This document shows, piece after piece, positions 26,603 through 35,778 of a DNA stretch of 64,000 nt. The notes under the pieces were generated by a model. That model made no database searches. It saw only the letters and a list, made by a program, of their open reading frames with translations, and was not told the origin of the DNA. The stretch's first letter is position 1. Each line of letters starts with the position of its first letter. Source of the DNA: Sphingobium yanoikuyae (lineage in GTDB: Bacteria; Pseudomonadota; Alphaproteobacteria; Sphingomonadales; Sphingomonadaceae); NCBI RefSeq assembly GCF_034424525.1, contig NZ_CP139979.1:3249001-3313000 (forward strand), written 5' to 3'. The translations under genes were made by a program, and so were the position numbers.

Positions 26603-26836
26603 GCCCTGTTAGTCACTTTCGCTTCGCCCCAAGACACATTGGACAAACATGTCGGGCGAATGACATGCACAATCCACCGCAAAGTCGCGGTTTGGGAATC
26701 ACTATATCAAGTTTTCCGGGCAGCGCGAATGATTTCGCATATCGGGCAAAAAGAGCGCCCGCAGCGCCGATTTACAGGCCCTATCTGCCAAAGCCTTGAT
26801 TGCGATATGGCCCGTTTCCCCATAGAGGGAAAAGTC

Positions 26837-27454
26837 ATGACCGTCCATTTCCATGAAGAAGATCTGCCCGAGGGCGTCCTTGCCCCCGGCCCGATCGCCG
26901 TCGATACCGAAACCATGGGGCTCATCACCCCGCGCGATCGCCTGTGCGTCGTCCAGATCAGCGACGGCAAGGGCGACGAGCATCTGGTCCGCTTCAACCC
27001 CGGCAGCGACTATGCCGCGCCGAACCTGAAGGCAGTGCTGGCCGATCCCGAGCGGATCAAGATCTATCATTTTGGCCGATTCGATATCGCCGCGATCCAG
27101 CATTATCTGGGCGTGGTGGCAGCCCCCGTCTATTGCACCAAGATCGCGTCGAAGCTGGTGCGCACCTATACCGACCGCCACGGCCTGAAGGAACTGGTCC
27201 GCGAACTGCTGGGCCAGGACATCAGCAAGCAGCAGCAGTCGAGCGACTGGGGCGGCCCGAACCTGTCTGACGCGCAGAAGGATTATGCCGCGTCCGACGT
27301 GCGCTTCCTGCACCAGCTGAAGACCGAACTGGACAAGCGCCTGACCCGCGAAGGGCGGATGGAACTGGCCCAGGCCTGTTTCGACTTCCTGCCCCATCGC
27401 GCGGCGCTGGACCTGGCGGGCTGGCCCGAGAACGACATCTTCTCGCACATGTAA
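26837..27454 (+). CDS. rnd: RNase D-like 3'-5' exonuclease (short form)
   Basis: The 205-residue DEDDy exonuclease starts at ATG 26837 after GAGGGA. Motif I is IAVDTETMG, motif II lies in IYHFGRFDIAAI, and motif III is DYAASDVRFL with the Tyr and Asp. It lacks the C-terminal HRDC domains of classical RNase D, like the short forms found in alphaproteobacteria. It stands immediately before lptC-lptA, an order common in sphingomonads. RNA processing is the likely role. Confidence 0.88.
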   Translation: MTVHFHEEDLPEGVLAPGPIAVDTETMGLITPRDRLCVVQISDGKGDEHLVRFNPGSDYAAPNLKAVLADPERIKIYHFGRFDIAAIQHYLGVVAAPVYCTKIASKLVRTYTDRHGLKELVRELLGQDISKQQQSSDWGGPNLSDAQKDYAASDVRFLHQLKTELDKRLTREGRMELAQACFDFLPHRAALDLAGWPENDIFSHM

Positions 27455-27475
27455 GCGACAGGGCGGCAGGCAGAC

Positions 27476-28123
27476 ATGTCCATCCAGGCCGAGCAACAGC
27501 GCAACGTCCGCCGCCATTGGGCCCGGCCGGGTGGCAGCCATGACAAGCTGGTGCGCCTGCTCAAAAATTATCTGCCGGTGGCGGTCGGCGTGCTGACCGC
27601 CCTGCTGGCCATGGCCCCCTTCACCGGCGGCGACAAGGTCAGCTTCGTGCTCGACAAGAACAAGGTCGAGGTGGCGAAGGAGCGGATGCGCGTGTCCGAG
27701 GCGCTCTATCGCGGACAGGACAGCAAGGGCCAGCCCTTCTCGCTGCGGGCCGGTTCGGCCGTGCAGAAAAGCTCGCGCGAGCCGATCGTCGACCTGAACG
27801 ACATGGCCGCACGCATCCTGCTGCCCGAAGGGCCGGCGGTGCTGAACGCGCAGAAGGGCCGTTACGACATGGAGACCGAGCGAGTCGCGATCGTCGGCCC
27901 GGTCCAGTTCGAGGCGGCCGGCGGATATCGCCTGGTCACCCGCGACGTGGGCATCGATTTGCAGACGCGACGGATGAAGAGCGCGGGCCGGGTCGACGGG
28001 CGCATCCCGATCGGCACGTTCAGCGGCGACCATCTGGAAGCGGACATGAATGCACGCACGGTCACGCTCAACGGCCGGGCGACCTTGCGCATCGAACAAA
28101 ATGGCCTCAAAGGGCAAAAGTGA
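27476..28123 (+). CDS. lptC: LPS export protein LptC
   Basis: The 215-residue bitopic protein has one membrane segment near 37-55 (VAVGVLTALLAMAPF) followed by a periplasmic beta-jellyroll domain (about 60-215) of the LptC family. It would connect the LptBFG ABC transporter with LptA to move lipopolysaccharide or an equivalent glycolipid across the periplasm. It follows rnd by 21 bases and its stop overlaps the lptA start (ATGA). Confidence 0.88.
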   Translation: MSIQAEQQRNVRRHWARPGGSHDKLVRLLKNYLPVAVGVLTALLAMAPFTGGDKVSFVLDKNKVEVAKERMRVSEALYRGQDSKGQPFSLRAGSAVQKSSREPIVDLNDMAARILLPEGPAVLNAQKGRYDMETERVAIVGPVQFEAAGGYRLVTRDVGIDLQTRRMKSAGRVDGRIPIGTFSGDHLEADMNARTVTLNGRATLRIEQNGLKGQK

Positions 28124-28680
28124 TGAAACGCACCCTCATCCTGCTGTCGACCGTTGCGCTGGGCGCGACCGGCCTCCTCTACGCCGGCGCCGATGCGCAG
28201 GTGTTCAAGAATCATGACAGCAATGCGCCGGTGAACTTCACCGCCGACCGGATCGAGGTGCAGGACCGCGCCGACCGGGTGGTGGTATCGGGCAATGTCG
28301 AGGTGACGCAGGCCGGCATGACGCTGAACGCCGCCCGCATGACCGTCGCCTACAAGCAGCAGCCCAATGGCGCGGCCAACACCGGCAATGGCGTGGAAAT
28401 CCAGCGCATCGACGCGTCTGGCAATGTCGTCATCACCAAGGCCGACCAGACCGCGCGCGGCAATGTCGCCATCTATGACCTCAATGCCAAGCTGATCACC
28501 ATGGTCGGCAATGTCTCGCTGACCCAGGGCGTAAATCGCCTGACCGGCGGACGGCTGGTGATGGACCTCAACAGCGGCCGCACCACGGTCGACGGCCGCT
28601 CGACCGGCGGCGCCGGCACATCGACCAGCCCCAGCGGCCGCGTGTCGGGCACCTTCACAGTGCCGCAGCGCAAGAACTGA
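28123..28680 (+). CDS. lptA: LPS transport periplasmic protein LptA
   Basis: The 185-residue protein has a signal peptide (MKRTLILLSTVALGATGLLY, cleavage near ADAQ) and a jellyroll of the OstA/LptA type (NFTADRIEVQDRADRVVVSG). It forms the periplasmic bridge for glycolipid export. The ATG at 28123 overlaps the lptC stop codon. lptB, which normally follows lptA in this group, is absent here; an unrelated minus-strand gene and a repeat element come next. Confidence 0.88.
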   Translation: MKRTLILLSTVALGATGLLYAGADAQVFKNHDSNAPVNFTADRIEVQDRADRVVVSGNVEVTQAGMTLNAARMTVAYKQQPNGAANTGNGVEIQRIDASGNVVITKADQTARGNVAIYDLNAKLITMVGNVSLTQGVNRLTGGRLVMDLNSGRTTVDGRSTGGAGTSTSPSGRVSGTFTVPQRKN

Positions 28681-28822
28681 CCGGGGTTCAGGAGGCCGGG
28701 CGACGCGTTTCAGGCGGTCTAACGGCTATCGATTTCCGTCATTGATGCCGGGCTTTGGCGGCTCACGACCATTTGTGGACCTTGCCTGCAGAATCCATCT
28801 ACATCGAAAGCAGACAATGAGC

Positions 28823-29407
28823 CTAACTGACGTTGGTGGACACCCAGTCCGGAGGCAGTTGGTTCCAAGGCTGATCGGGCCATCTCGCGGCCCTTTCCTC
28901 CTTAATCCGCCGCTCTCTACGGATGGGGCCGCCAACATGCCATTCGGCTTCCTCTTCGCCAAAGTCAGCAGTCAATCGTGCCGGAAGGTGCTGCTCAGCG
29001 TCCCATACTGCCATCAACTCCATCTCTTGGATCGCCGGATCGTCAACACGAGTTTCCCACGCGGGTCCGTTACCAATCCAAACAGACACGGCGAGCGTGC
29101 CCGCTGACCATCGCACGGAAGGGTGCGGCTCTACGAGGCCATTTGCCACAGGGTAGCGCCCCAGCTTCTTCCATCGCCCAGCACGCAACGCGCGCGTGAT
29201 CGAAGGATAAGAAATTGTGATGATGGACATTACTGGTGCAGCGAGCACACTATCAGCATCAACAGGCTCTCGATCTCTGCGCTGGAAGAACCCCACACTC
29301 TTTTCAGACGTGGTTTGTCCATAGTATATCCAGCCGCGCTCTCCAGCGATTGCGTAGAGGGTGCCGGGTTTTAGATCCGCGCGGGCGGTGGGCTTTTCTG
29401 GAAACAT
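28823..29407 (-). CDS. Hypothetical protein, possibly Imm26-like
   Basis: The 194-residue protein begins MFPEKPTARADLKPGTLYAI and carries AGERGWIYYGQTTSEKSVGF and SIITISYPSITRAL. The Gly-Tyr-rich start resembles Imm26 immunity proteins, but the match is only by eye. It stands alone on the minus strand next to a repeat element, between lptA and an outer-membrane protein gene, and has a more relaxed GC bias than its neighbours. It may therefore be a recent arrival. No toxin gene is adjacent. Confidence 0.55.
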   Translation of the reverse strand: MFPEKPTARADLKPGTLYAIAGERGWIYYGQTTSEKSVGFFQRRDREPVDADSVLAAPVMSIITISYPSITRALRAGRWKKLGRYPVANGLVEPHPSVRWSAGTLAVSVWIGNGPAWETRVDDPAIQEMELMAVWDAEQHLPARLTADFGEEEAEWHVGGPIRRERRIKEERAARWPDQPWNQLPPDWVSTNVS

Positions 29408-29502
29408 CGGGCGAGGGTGAAGCTACCGGTCGCCATCGTCAATGTCGGAAATAGCAATCAACGGCACTGAAACCCGACCTTCCGCTTCCCACCCAGAAGT
29501 GG

Positions 29503-29669
29503 ACATTCCTCCCCGGAACGGGGAGTTCAATGGAGACACGGGTCTCCATTGAACAGACGCGAAGCGCTGACGGAGGGGCAGGTGCCTCTTGGCGCTGCGC
29601 TATCCGGCCTGTGCCCCTCCACCACTCGCTACGCGAGCGGTCCCCCTCCCCGTGCCGGGGAGGAATGTC
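29503..29669. repeat. Nested-hairpin intergenic element
   Basis: ACATTCCTCCCCGG at 29503 pairs with CCGGGGAGGAATGT ending at 29669. Inside lie a perfect hairpin, CAATGGAGAC/GTCTCCATTG, and another, CGCTACGCGAGCG-like. The ends and nested symmetry suggest a mobile, transposase-less (MITE- or REP-type) element. No coding capacity is apparent. Confidence 0.65.
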
Positions 29670-29806
29670 TACTTCCCACCCTCCTGGCCATTTAGCCGGC
29701 ATCGCGTCGGTGCCCCCCCATATCCGGGACAGTCGCCCCATGGCCCCGGATGTTGCTTGCTCCGCTCCAGGGACGCCGGCCTTTGGCTGCGTGGCTGCGA
29801 AATCCG

Positions 29807-30661
29807 TTATTTCTTCGGGAACAGCAGGGTGAAGATCATGCGGATGCCCCATTCGGGGCCGCCGTCGGGCGAGACGGCATAATATTTGCCGCCAAGGCCC
29901 ACCTGCACCGCCTGGTCGCCGACCTTGGTCAGTTGCGTGACGGTGAGATTGACCGGCACCAGCCAGTCCTTGCCCTTCCAGTCATAGGCCGCTTCGGCAT
30001 TGATGCCATAGGTGGTGGCGTGGGACGTGGTGTGGCTGAAGAAGGGCTGCATGAAGCTGGCGCTGACGTCGGAACGGTCATCCTTGCCGGCGATCGACCA
30101 GATATGGTTGCCGAGGAAACCGACCGTGTTCTGCCCCATCTGCTTGAGCAGCACGACGGTCGGGCCGGCGCCCCATTTGTCCCCGCCCAGATAGCGATCG
30201 GTTGCCGAGGGATAGAGGATGGCGGGCCCCACGCCCCAGATGATGCCCTTGTTTGCCTTGGGCGAGAAGAAGAAGCTCTGGGTGATATCGCCAAGGCCGA
30301 AGGCATCCGTGCCCGGTCCCTGATAGCTATTCTGCGCGACGACCGGCACGATGGTGCGCACGATCATGTTCCAGTCCTTGCCGACGCTGATCGGCACCAC
30401 CGGCTGGATGTTGAGCGTCGACTTGATGCCATCATCCCCCGCGCCGAAGTCGAGATTTTCCTGGAACGGCACGCTGATCAGGGAGGCGACCGGGTTGGAC
30501 AATTGCAGCGCCAGATCCTGGTCGCTGCCGCCCGCCGGCGGTGGGCCGGAGGTGATGGCAGGCGCTGCCGGCGAGCCCGCATCCTGCGCGATCGCCGGCA
30601 GCGGCGCCATGGCGACTAGGGCCGCGAGGCAGGCGATCTTGCGATGATATCCCGTCTGCAT
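29807..30661 (-). CDS. Outer-membrane beta-barrel protein (transporter/MetA-pathway-like)
   Basis: The 284-residue protein has a signal peptide (MQTGYHRKIACLAALVAMAP, ending near PAIAQ) and a barrel-like alternation with GVGPAILYPSATDRYLGGDKW, NTVGFLGNHIWSIAG and a terminal GIRMIFTLLFPKK with a C-terminal aromatic-basic end. It resembles a class of outer-membrane proteins called phenol-degradation or MetA-like. The start at 30661 gives a clean signal peptide; 30688 is possible. The substrate is unknown and the gene appears monocistronic. Confidence 0.65.
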   Translation of the reverse strand: MQTGYHRKIACLAALVAMAPLPAIAQDAGSPAAPAITSGPPPAGGSDQDLALQLSNPVASLISVPFQENLDFGAGDDGIKSTLNIQPVVPISVGKDWNMIVRTIVPVVAQNSYQGPGTDAFGLGDITQSFFFSPKANKGIIWGVGPAILYPSATDRYLGGDKWGAGPTVVLLKQMGQNTVGFLGNHIWSIAGKDDRSDVSASFMQPFFSHTTSHATTYGINAEAAYDWKGKDWLVPVNLTVTQLTKVGDQAVQVGLGGKYYAVSPDGGPEWGIRMIFTLLFPKK

Positions 30662-30765
30662 GGCCAAGCGCCTTCCCCTTTCGAACATTGTGCGCGGGGA
30701 CAGAATGACCCGATCGAGAGCGGCGGCCAATCGCGGGCTTTGCGGAGATCTGCCGGGAATAATCC

Positions 30766-31359
30766 CTAGGGGCGCTCGTCCCAGCGCAACAGCCGCACCT
30801 GGCCCGGCGCATCGACGACCAGTTCGCCAAAGGCCCCGGTGCGCAGCTTGAGCTGGCCATGGGCAAGGCCCAGCGCCAGCAGGGCGAAGCGGGCGGCGCC
30901 GTTGCTGGTGACCAGCAATTCCGTCCCCTCCCCTTCTGCGGCGAACCAGGTGCGCCAGGCAGCGATGCGCGCGGGAGCGTCGACGGTCCAGCCATCGGGC
31001 ACGATGCCGTCCCGGTCCCAGGCGGCGATAGCCGCTTCGCCAAGACGCGCTACGACGGTCGCCTCGGGCTGCCCCTCGTCCGGGCCATGGTCAATCTCGT
31101 CCAGCCAGGGCAGGATGGCGTCGACCGGATGGTCGAGCGCGGCCGCGATCGATGCGGCGGTCTGGCGCGCGCGCTGCAACGGGCCGCTGTAGAGACGCAC
31201 GGTGCCGAGCGACTGGGCCGCGAAATAGCTGGCGAGACGCTGGGCCTGGGCCATGCCGCTGTCGACCAGCGGAATGTCGGTGCCGGCCCCGACCCGACGC
31301 GCATCGGCGCTGGAGGCGAAGGTGTTGCCGTGGCGGATGACGAAGATGCGCCGGCTCAT
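30766..31359 (-). CDS. Histidine phosphatase family protein
   Basis: The 197-residue protein has the RHG motif at residues 9-11 (FVIRHGNTFAS), a second catalytic region LYSGPLQRARQTAASI and a late LVTSNGAARF segment in which the usual His is replaced by Asn. It overlaps the kdsB stop by four bases (ATGA), so it is coupled to kdsB and kpsF. In that setting it may dephosphorylate a sugar phosphate of the Kdo route, but the substrate is not known. Expected fold: alpha/beta phosphoglycerate-mutase-like. Confidence 0.8.
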   Translation of the reverse strand: MSRRIFVIRHGNTFASSADARRVGAGTDIPLVDSGMAQAQRLASYFAAQSLGTVRLYSGPLQRARQTAASIAAALDHPVDAILPWLDEIDHGPDEGQPEATVVARLGEAAIAAWDRDGIVPDGWTVDAPARIAAWRTWFAAEGEGTELLVTSNGAARFALLALGLAHGQLKLRTGAFGELVVDAPGQVRLLRWDERP

Positions 31360-32159
31360 GACAGGGCCGGCGTCGGGTCTCCATGGGCGGCGATCAGCGC
31401 CTCGACCCGCTGGATGTCGGCCTCGGTATCGATGCCGCTGCTGTCGAAGACGGGCGGATCGACCGGGACGGTCATGATATCGATGCCCAGTTCCAGCAGC
31501 CGCAACTGCTCCAGCCCTTCCAGATTTTCGAGCGCCGTGGGCGGGGATGCCTCGAACCGGGCGAGCGCATCATAGGCATAGCCATAAAGGCCGACATGGC
31601 GCCAGACGGGGGATATGGGGCCGGCGGCACGCAGCCTGTCCTCATCGCGGATGGCGGGCATGATCGTCTTGGAGAACCAGAGCGCCCGGCCATCCGCACC
31701 GCGCGCGCAGGTGGTGCCGCTGAAGGGCGAGCGTTGCTTATGCTCGCGCAGCGCATCGAGCGCGGCCCAGTCGAGCCCGATCACCGGGGTCGCGACCTGC
31801 GCGCCGGCATCCAGCGCCTCGATCACCGCGCCCAGCGCTCCCTTGGGCTGGAAGGGGGAATCCCCCTGGAGATTGACGACGAAGTCGGGCTGCGTGACCT
31901 GCGCGCGGGCGGCAGCGAGCGCGCGGCCGGAGCCGGTGGCGATCGCGCTGTCGGTCATCACCGCGTCACAGCCGGCGGCCTGCGCATGGGCCGCAATCTC
32001 GTCATCATCGGTGGCGACGACCAGAGCGACGCCGGCGCGCACGCCGATCGCCGCGCGCGCCATGGCGATCGTGCGATGCAGCAGGCTGCGCCCCGCAATA
32101 AGGCGCAGCGGCTTGCGCGGCAGGCGGGACGACCCCGCCCGCGCCGGAATGACCACCAA
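31356..32159 (-). CDS. kdsB: 3-deoxy-manno-octulosonate cytidylyltransferase (CMP-Kdo synthetase)
   Basis: The enzyme activates Kdo with CTP to CMP-Kdo in the cytoplasm. Residues near the start (VVIPARAGSSRLPRKPL) form the CTP loop; VVATDDDEIAAHA, FVVNLQGDSPF near residue 95 and WRHVGLYGYAYDAL near 200 are family motifs. Length 267 is usual. No ATG fits: a TTG at 32159 gives MVVIPARAG and is chosen. The frame continues upstream but overlaps kpsF. It lies directly after kpsF and before the phosphatase, forming a Kdo-supply operon. Confidence 0.88.
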   Translation of the reverse strand: MVVIPARAGSSRLPRKPLRLIAGRSLLHRTIAMARAAIGVRAGVALVVATDDDEIAAHAQAAGCDAVMTDSAIATGSGRALAAARAQVTQPDFVVNLQGDSPFQPKGALGAVIEALDAGAQVATPVIGLDWAALDALREHKQRSPFSGTTCARGADGRALWFSKTIMPAIRDEDRLRAAGPISPVWRHVGLYGYAYDALARFEASPPTALENLEGLEQLRLLELGIDIMTVPVDPPVFDSSGIDTEADIQRVEALIAAHGDPTPALS

Positions 32160-32164
32160 TATGG

Positions 32165-33172
32165 TCAGGCGACCCCGGCGTGCAGCAGGTCGTGCATGTG
32201 AAGCGCGCCGACCAGATCGCCATCCTCGCACACGAACAGCAGGGTGATGTTGCGATCGTGCATGATGCGCAGCGCTTCCGACGCCAGTTCGTCGGGACCG
32301 ATCGACTGCGGCGTCACGGTCATGAAACGGCCGACCGCATCGGTCAGATTCTGCTTGCCGGTCACGGCCCGGCGCAGATCGCCATCGGTGAAGGCGCCGA
32401 TCAACTGGCCACCCTGGTCGACGATGGCCGTGCCGCCAAGGCGCGCACGGGTCATCTCGATCGTGGCGTCGAGCAGCGAGGAATCCTCGCACACCCGCGG
32501 CACGTCGCTGCCCGCCGACATCAGTTCGCGCACCTTGACGAGCTGCGCCCCGAGACGGCCATTGGGGTGGAATTTGTAGAAATCATCGGCCGAAAAGCCG
32601 CGCATTTCCATCAGCGACATCGCCAGTGCGTCACCAAAGGCCATCTGCAAGGTGGTCGAAGTGGTGGGCGCCAGCATATTGGGGCAGGCTTCACGCACCG
32701 CCGGCATCAGCATGCAGACATCGGCAGCCTCGGCCACGGTGCTCTGCGCCTGCGCCGTCATCGCCAGCAGCGGGACGCCGAAGCGCTTGCAATAATGGAT
32801 GATCGGCCCGAGTTCGGTCGATTCACCCGAGTGAGACAGCATCAGCACGACATCGTCCGGCGTCACCATGCCCAGATCGCCATGGCCGGCATCGGCCGGA
32901 TGCAGGAACAGCGCGGGCGTGCCGGTGGAGGTGAGCGTCGCCGTCATCTTGCGCGCGACGATGCCGCTCTTGCCGATGCCGGTGACGATCACGCGTCCCC
33001 GGACATTGATGATGATACCGACGAGCCGCAGGAAGGCGGCGGAAAATTCCCGGTCGGAAAATTTGGCTTCGAGTGTATTGAGCCCCCTGGCTGCCAGGGC
33101 GAGACTGCTGCACGCCGTCTCCACAATATGCGCACCCGAGCCGAAAGGAACGATCTTCGAAACTGTCGACAC
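32165..33172 (-). CDS. kpsF: Arabinose-5-phosphate isomerase (KpsF/KdsD)
   Basis: It converts ribulose-5-phosphate to arabinose-5-phosphate, the first step to Kdo. The N-terminal SIS domain (about residues 45-185) has GRVIVTGIGKSGIVARKM, the Thr/Ser-rich STSTTL-type loop (MLAPTTSTTLQMAFGDALAM) and DDVVLMLSHSGESTEL. Two CBS domains follow (about 205-265 and 275-335). The start is probably GTG at 33172 (VSTVSKIVPFG), giving 335 residues; an ATG at 33343 adds a poorly composed leader. KpsF-type enzymes serve capsule or LPS Kdo. Confidence 0.88.
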   Translation of the reverse strand: MSTVSKIVPFGSGAHIVETACSSLALAARGLNTLEAKFSDREFSAAFLRLVGIIINVRGRVIVTGIGKSGIVARKMTATLTSTGTPALFLHPADAGHGDLGMVTPDDVVLMLSHSGESTELGPIIHYCKRFGVPLLAMTAQAQSTVAEAADVCMLMPAVREACPNMLAPTTSTTLQMAFGDALAMSLMEMRGFSADDFYKFHPNGRLGAQLVKVRELMSAGSDVPRVCEDSSLLDATIEMTRARLGGTAIVDQGGQLIGAFTDGDLRRAVTGKQNLTDAVGRFMTVTPQSIGPDELASEALRIMHDRNITLLFVCEDGDLVGALHMHDLLHAGVA

Positions 33173-33470
33173 GCTTCTTGCCCTTTTTTCCGCGTATCGC
33201 CGCCGACATGCTCCAGCTGACGCCCGCGGTGTCGATGCGCCTTGCCAGCGCAGCGTCCATCCCTTGTTCCGCGACCCCAGGCCGATTTTGCAATCAGCAC
33301 CCTGCAACTGTCTACGCCGTTTCAGGCACTTATGGCAATCCATTTCGCAAGTGCGGCAAGGGGCACTGAAGTCGGAAGGCAGGGGGAATGGGGCAGAAAT
33401 ACAAGATGAAATGAGCTAAATCATCGACAAGCCGAGGAACTTTTCGACAACTCGACATATGTCGCAACAC
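33173..33470. other. Leader region of kpsF and 3' flank of the epimerase gene
   Basis: No supported gene is seen on either strand. The region should carry the promoter of the kpsF-kdsB-phosphatase operon; no strong consensus boxes are evident. Confidence 0.3.
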
Positions 33471-34469
33471 TCACAGTCGATGATAGTCGCGATACCAGTT
33501 GACGAATCGGGGCACGCCCGACTCGATCCCGGTGGTGGGCGCAAAGCCGATATCCTGGGCAATCGCACTGATGTCGGCGAAGGTCGCCGGCACGTCGCCC
33601 GGCTGCATCGGCTGGAAGTCCAGTTGCGCCTTGCGCCCCACAGCCTCCTCCAGCACGGCGATCAGGTGCATCAGTTCCTCGGGCCGGTTATTGCCGATAT
33701 TGTAAAGCCGGTGCGGCGCCCGGCTGCCGCCCGCCTTGAGCGCGCCGTCATCGCCCGGCGGGGAATCAAGACAGCCGATCACCCCGGCGACGATGTCGTC
33801 GATATAGGTGAAGTCGCGCTGCATCCGGCCATGGTTGAAGACCGGGATCGCTTCACCGGCGAGGATCTTCTGGGTGAAGATCCACATCGCCATGTCGGGC
33901 CGCCCCCAGGGACCATAGACGGTGAAGAAGCGCAGCCCCGTCATCGGCACGCGGAACAGATGGGCATAGGTCTCGCTCATCAGCTCGTCCGCCCGCTTGG
34001 TCGCGGCATAGAGAGAGACCGGATGATCGGTGCGATCCTCGACCCGGAAGGGCAAGCTCTCGTTGCCGCCATAGACGGACGAGGAAGAGGCATAGACCAG
34101 GTGGCGCACCCGCCGTTCCCGCGCCAGTTCGAGCATGTTCACATGGCCGGCGAGGTTGGAGCGGACATAGGCATGGGGATTGATCAGCGAATAGCGCACG
34201 CCGGCCTGGGCGCCGAGATGGACGATCGCCTCGATCGGATGATCGGCGAGCAGCGCCTGAAGCGCGGGCATGTCGGCAAAGTCCAGTTCGGCGAAGGTGA
34301 ACAGCTTGCCATGGCGCTGTTCGAGCGCCGCGATCCGGTCGCGCTTGAGCGAGACCTGATAATAGTCGTTGAGATTGTCGATGCCGATCACGGCGCGCCC
34401 GTCGGCCAACAGCCGGTCGGCCACCGCCATGCCGATGAAGCCGGCCGCGCCGGTTACCAGGATCGTCAA
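33471..34469 (-). CDS. NAD-dependent epimerase (UDP-glucuronate 4-epimerase type)
   Basis: The 332-residue short-chain epimerase has the Rossmann motif GAAGFIG at residues 7-13, IVHLGAQAGVRYSL near 80-93, a SSSVYGG segment near 127 and the catalytic SLYAATKRADE (Tyr-X3-Lys) near 152. PYxDPxAY-type and GRPDMAMWIF motifs fit UDP-glucuronate 4-epimerases, giving UDP-galacturonate for exopolysaccharide or glycolipid. The TTG at 34469 is chosen: GGAGGATGACGC lies just before it. The gene is on its own promoter, near the Kdo operon and envelope genes. Confidence 0.85.
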   Translation of the reverse strand: MTILVTGAAGFIGMAVADRLLADGRAVIGIDNLNDYYQVSLKRDRIAALEQRHGKLFTFAELDFADMPALQALLADHPIEAIVHLGAQAGVRYSLINPHAYVRSNLAGHVNMLELARERRVRHLVYASSSSVYGGNESLPFRVEDRTDHPVSLYAATKRADELMSETYAHLFRVPMTGLRFFTVYGPWGRPDMAMWIFTQKILAGEAIPVFNHGRMQRDFTYIDDIVAGVIGCLDSPPGDDGALKAGGSRAPHRLYNIGNNRPEELMHLIAVLEEAVGRKAQLDFQPMQPGDVPATFADISAIAQDIGFAPTTGIESGVPRFVNWYRDYHRL

Positions 34470-34641
34470 AGCGTCATCCTCCTTGATCGGGCCGACAGGC
34501 GCGTCGCCGCCAGAACCATGGCGGTTCACAGACAATCCGACGCGCGATGTAAAGCCCTTTCCCTCATAAGCCGTTCGATACAGGCTTCCATGCGGCGGAA
34601 TACTTAGGCATTCCCTAATCTTTCCCGGCTAAGGCGAGGCG

Positions 34642-35778
34642 ATGGACATGGCAGCGCACCCATCTCCCCCCTTTGCATCCGACAGCCTGCCGCTGACGGC
34701 CCCGCGCGCGCGCTGGGCGACTCTCGCCGCAGAGGCGGCCGAACCCAATGCCTTCTACGCGCCCGACCTGCTGGCAGCGGCGATCGACCATCTGGCCGGC
34801 AGTGGTGACGTGCGCGTGATCGAGGCGCAGGCGGATGGCGAACTGATCGGCCTGCTGCCGGTGACGGTGCAGGCGCGCCACGGCCGCTTGCCGATCGGCT
34901 GCGTCGCCAACTGGATGCACGACCATTGTTTCTTCGGCGCGCCGCTGATCCGGCGGGGCCAGGAGATGGCGGCGTGGCGCGGCCTGCTGGCGCAACTGGA
35001 CGCGGCCGAATGGGCGCCGCATTTCCTGCACCTGCGCGCGCTGGACGCGGCCGGCGCCAATGCCGCCGCGCTGGAAGCACTGTGCGTCGAACAAGGGCGC
35101 GGCCGGCGCGAGGTGCATCGCCATGACCGGGCGATGCTGCGATCCGACCTGTCGGCCGACGCCTATTGGGAAACCCATGTCCGCGCCAAGAAGCGCAAGG
35201 AAATCCGCCGCCTGCAGAAGCGACTGGCGGAACTGGGAACGGTCGAGCAGCGATTGCTGGACGATGGTGCCGACCTGCCGCGCTGGTGTGGCGACTTCCT
35301 GGCGCTGGAGGCGTCCGGATGGAAGGGCCGCGAGGGCAGCGCACTGGCGAGCAGGCCCGATGACATCGCCTTCTTCCGCGCCGCCTGCGCCGCAGCCTTT
35401 GCGGCGGGACGGCTGCATTTCCTGCGCATCGACCTGGATGGCCGGGCGATCGCGATGCTGGTCAATTTCCGCCATGGCGACGGCGCCTTTTCCTTCAAGA
35501 TCGCCTTTGACGAGGAGATGGGCCGCTTTTCGCCCGGCGTGCTGATCGAGATCGCCAATCTGCACGCGGTGCAGGATGATCCGGCGATCGGCTGGATGGA
35601 CAGCTGCGCCGCCGCCGATCATCCGATGATCGACAGCCTGTGGGCCGAGCGCCGCAGCATCGTCCAATATCGTATCGCCCTGCAGGGCAAGGGCGCGACG
35701 CGCCTGCGCCGGGCAGCGGCCTTTGCATTGGCCGGCGGGGTCGAACGGATCGCCAGCCGCATGAAAGGACAGGAATGA
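34642..35778 (+). CDS. GNAT/BioF2-like acyltransferase (FemAB-related)
   Basis: The 378-residue protein has an Acetyltransf_6/BioF2-like C-terminal half (about residues 170-330). It has the helical basic element KKRKEIRRLQKRLAELG, then LALEASGWKGREGSALASRP and AIAMLVNFRHGDGAFSFKIA. The domain is shared with CelD/BcsL-type proteins of exopolysaccharide loci. It overlaps the next gene by four bases (ATGA). A sister gene of the same domain type is at 36625-37695 on the other strand. The acceptor is unknown. Confidence 0.75.
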   Translation: MDMAAHPSPPFASDSLPLTAPRARWATLAAEAAEPNAFYAPDLLAAAIDHLAGSGDVRVIEAQADGELIGLLPVTVQARHGRLPIGCVANWMHDHCFFGAPLIRRGQEMAAWRGLLAQLDAAEWAPHFLHLRALDAAGANAAALEALCVEQGRGRREVHRHDRAMLRSDLSADAYWETHVRAKKRKEIRRLQKRLAELGTVEQRLLDDGADLPRWCGDFLALEASGWKGREGSALASRPDDIAFFRAACAAAFAAGRLHFLRIDLDGRAIAMLVNFRHGDGAFSFKIAFDEEMGRFSPGVLIEIANLHAVQDDPAIGWMDSCAAADHPMIDSLWAERRSIVQYRIALQGKGATRLRRAAAFALAGGVERIASRMKGQE

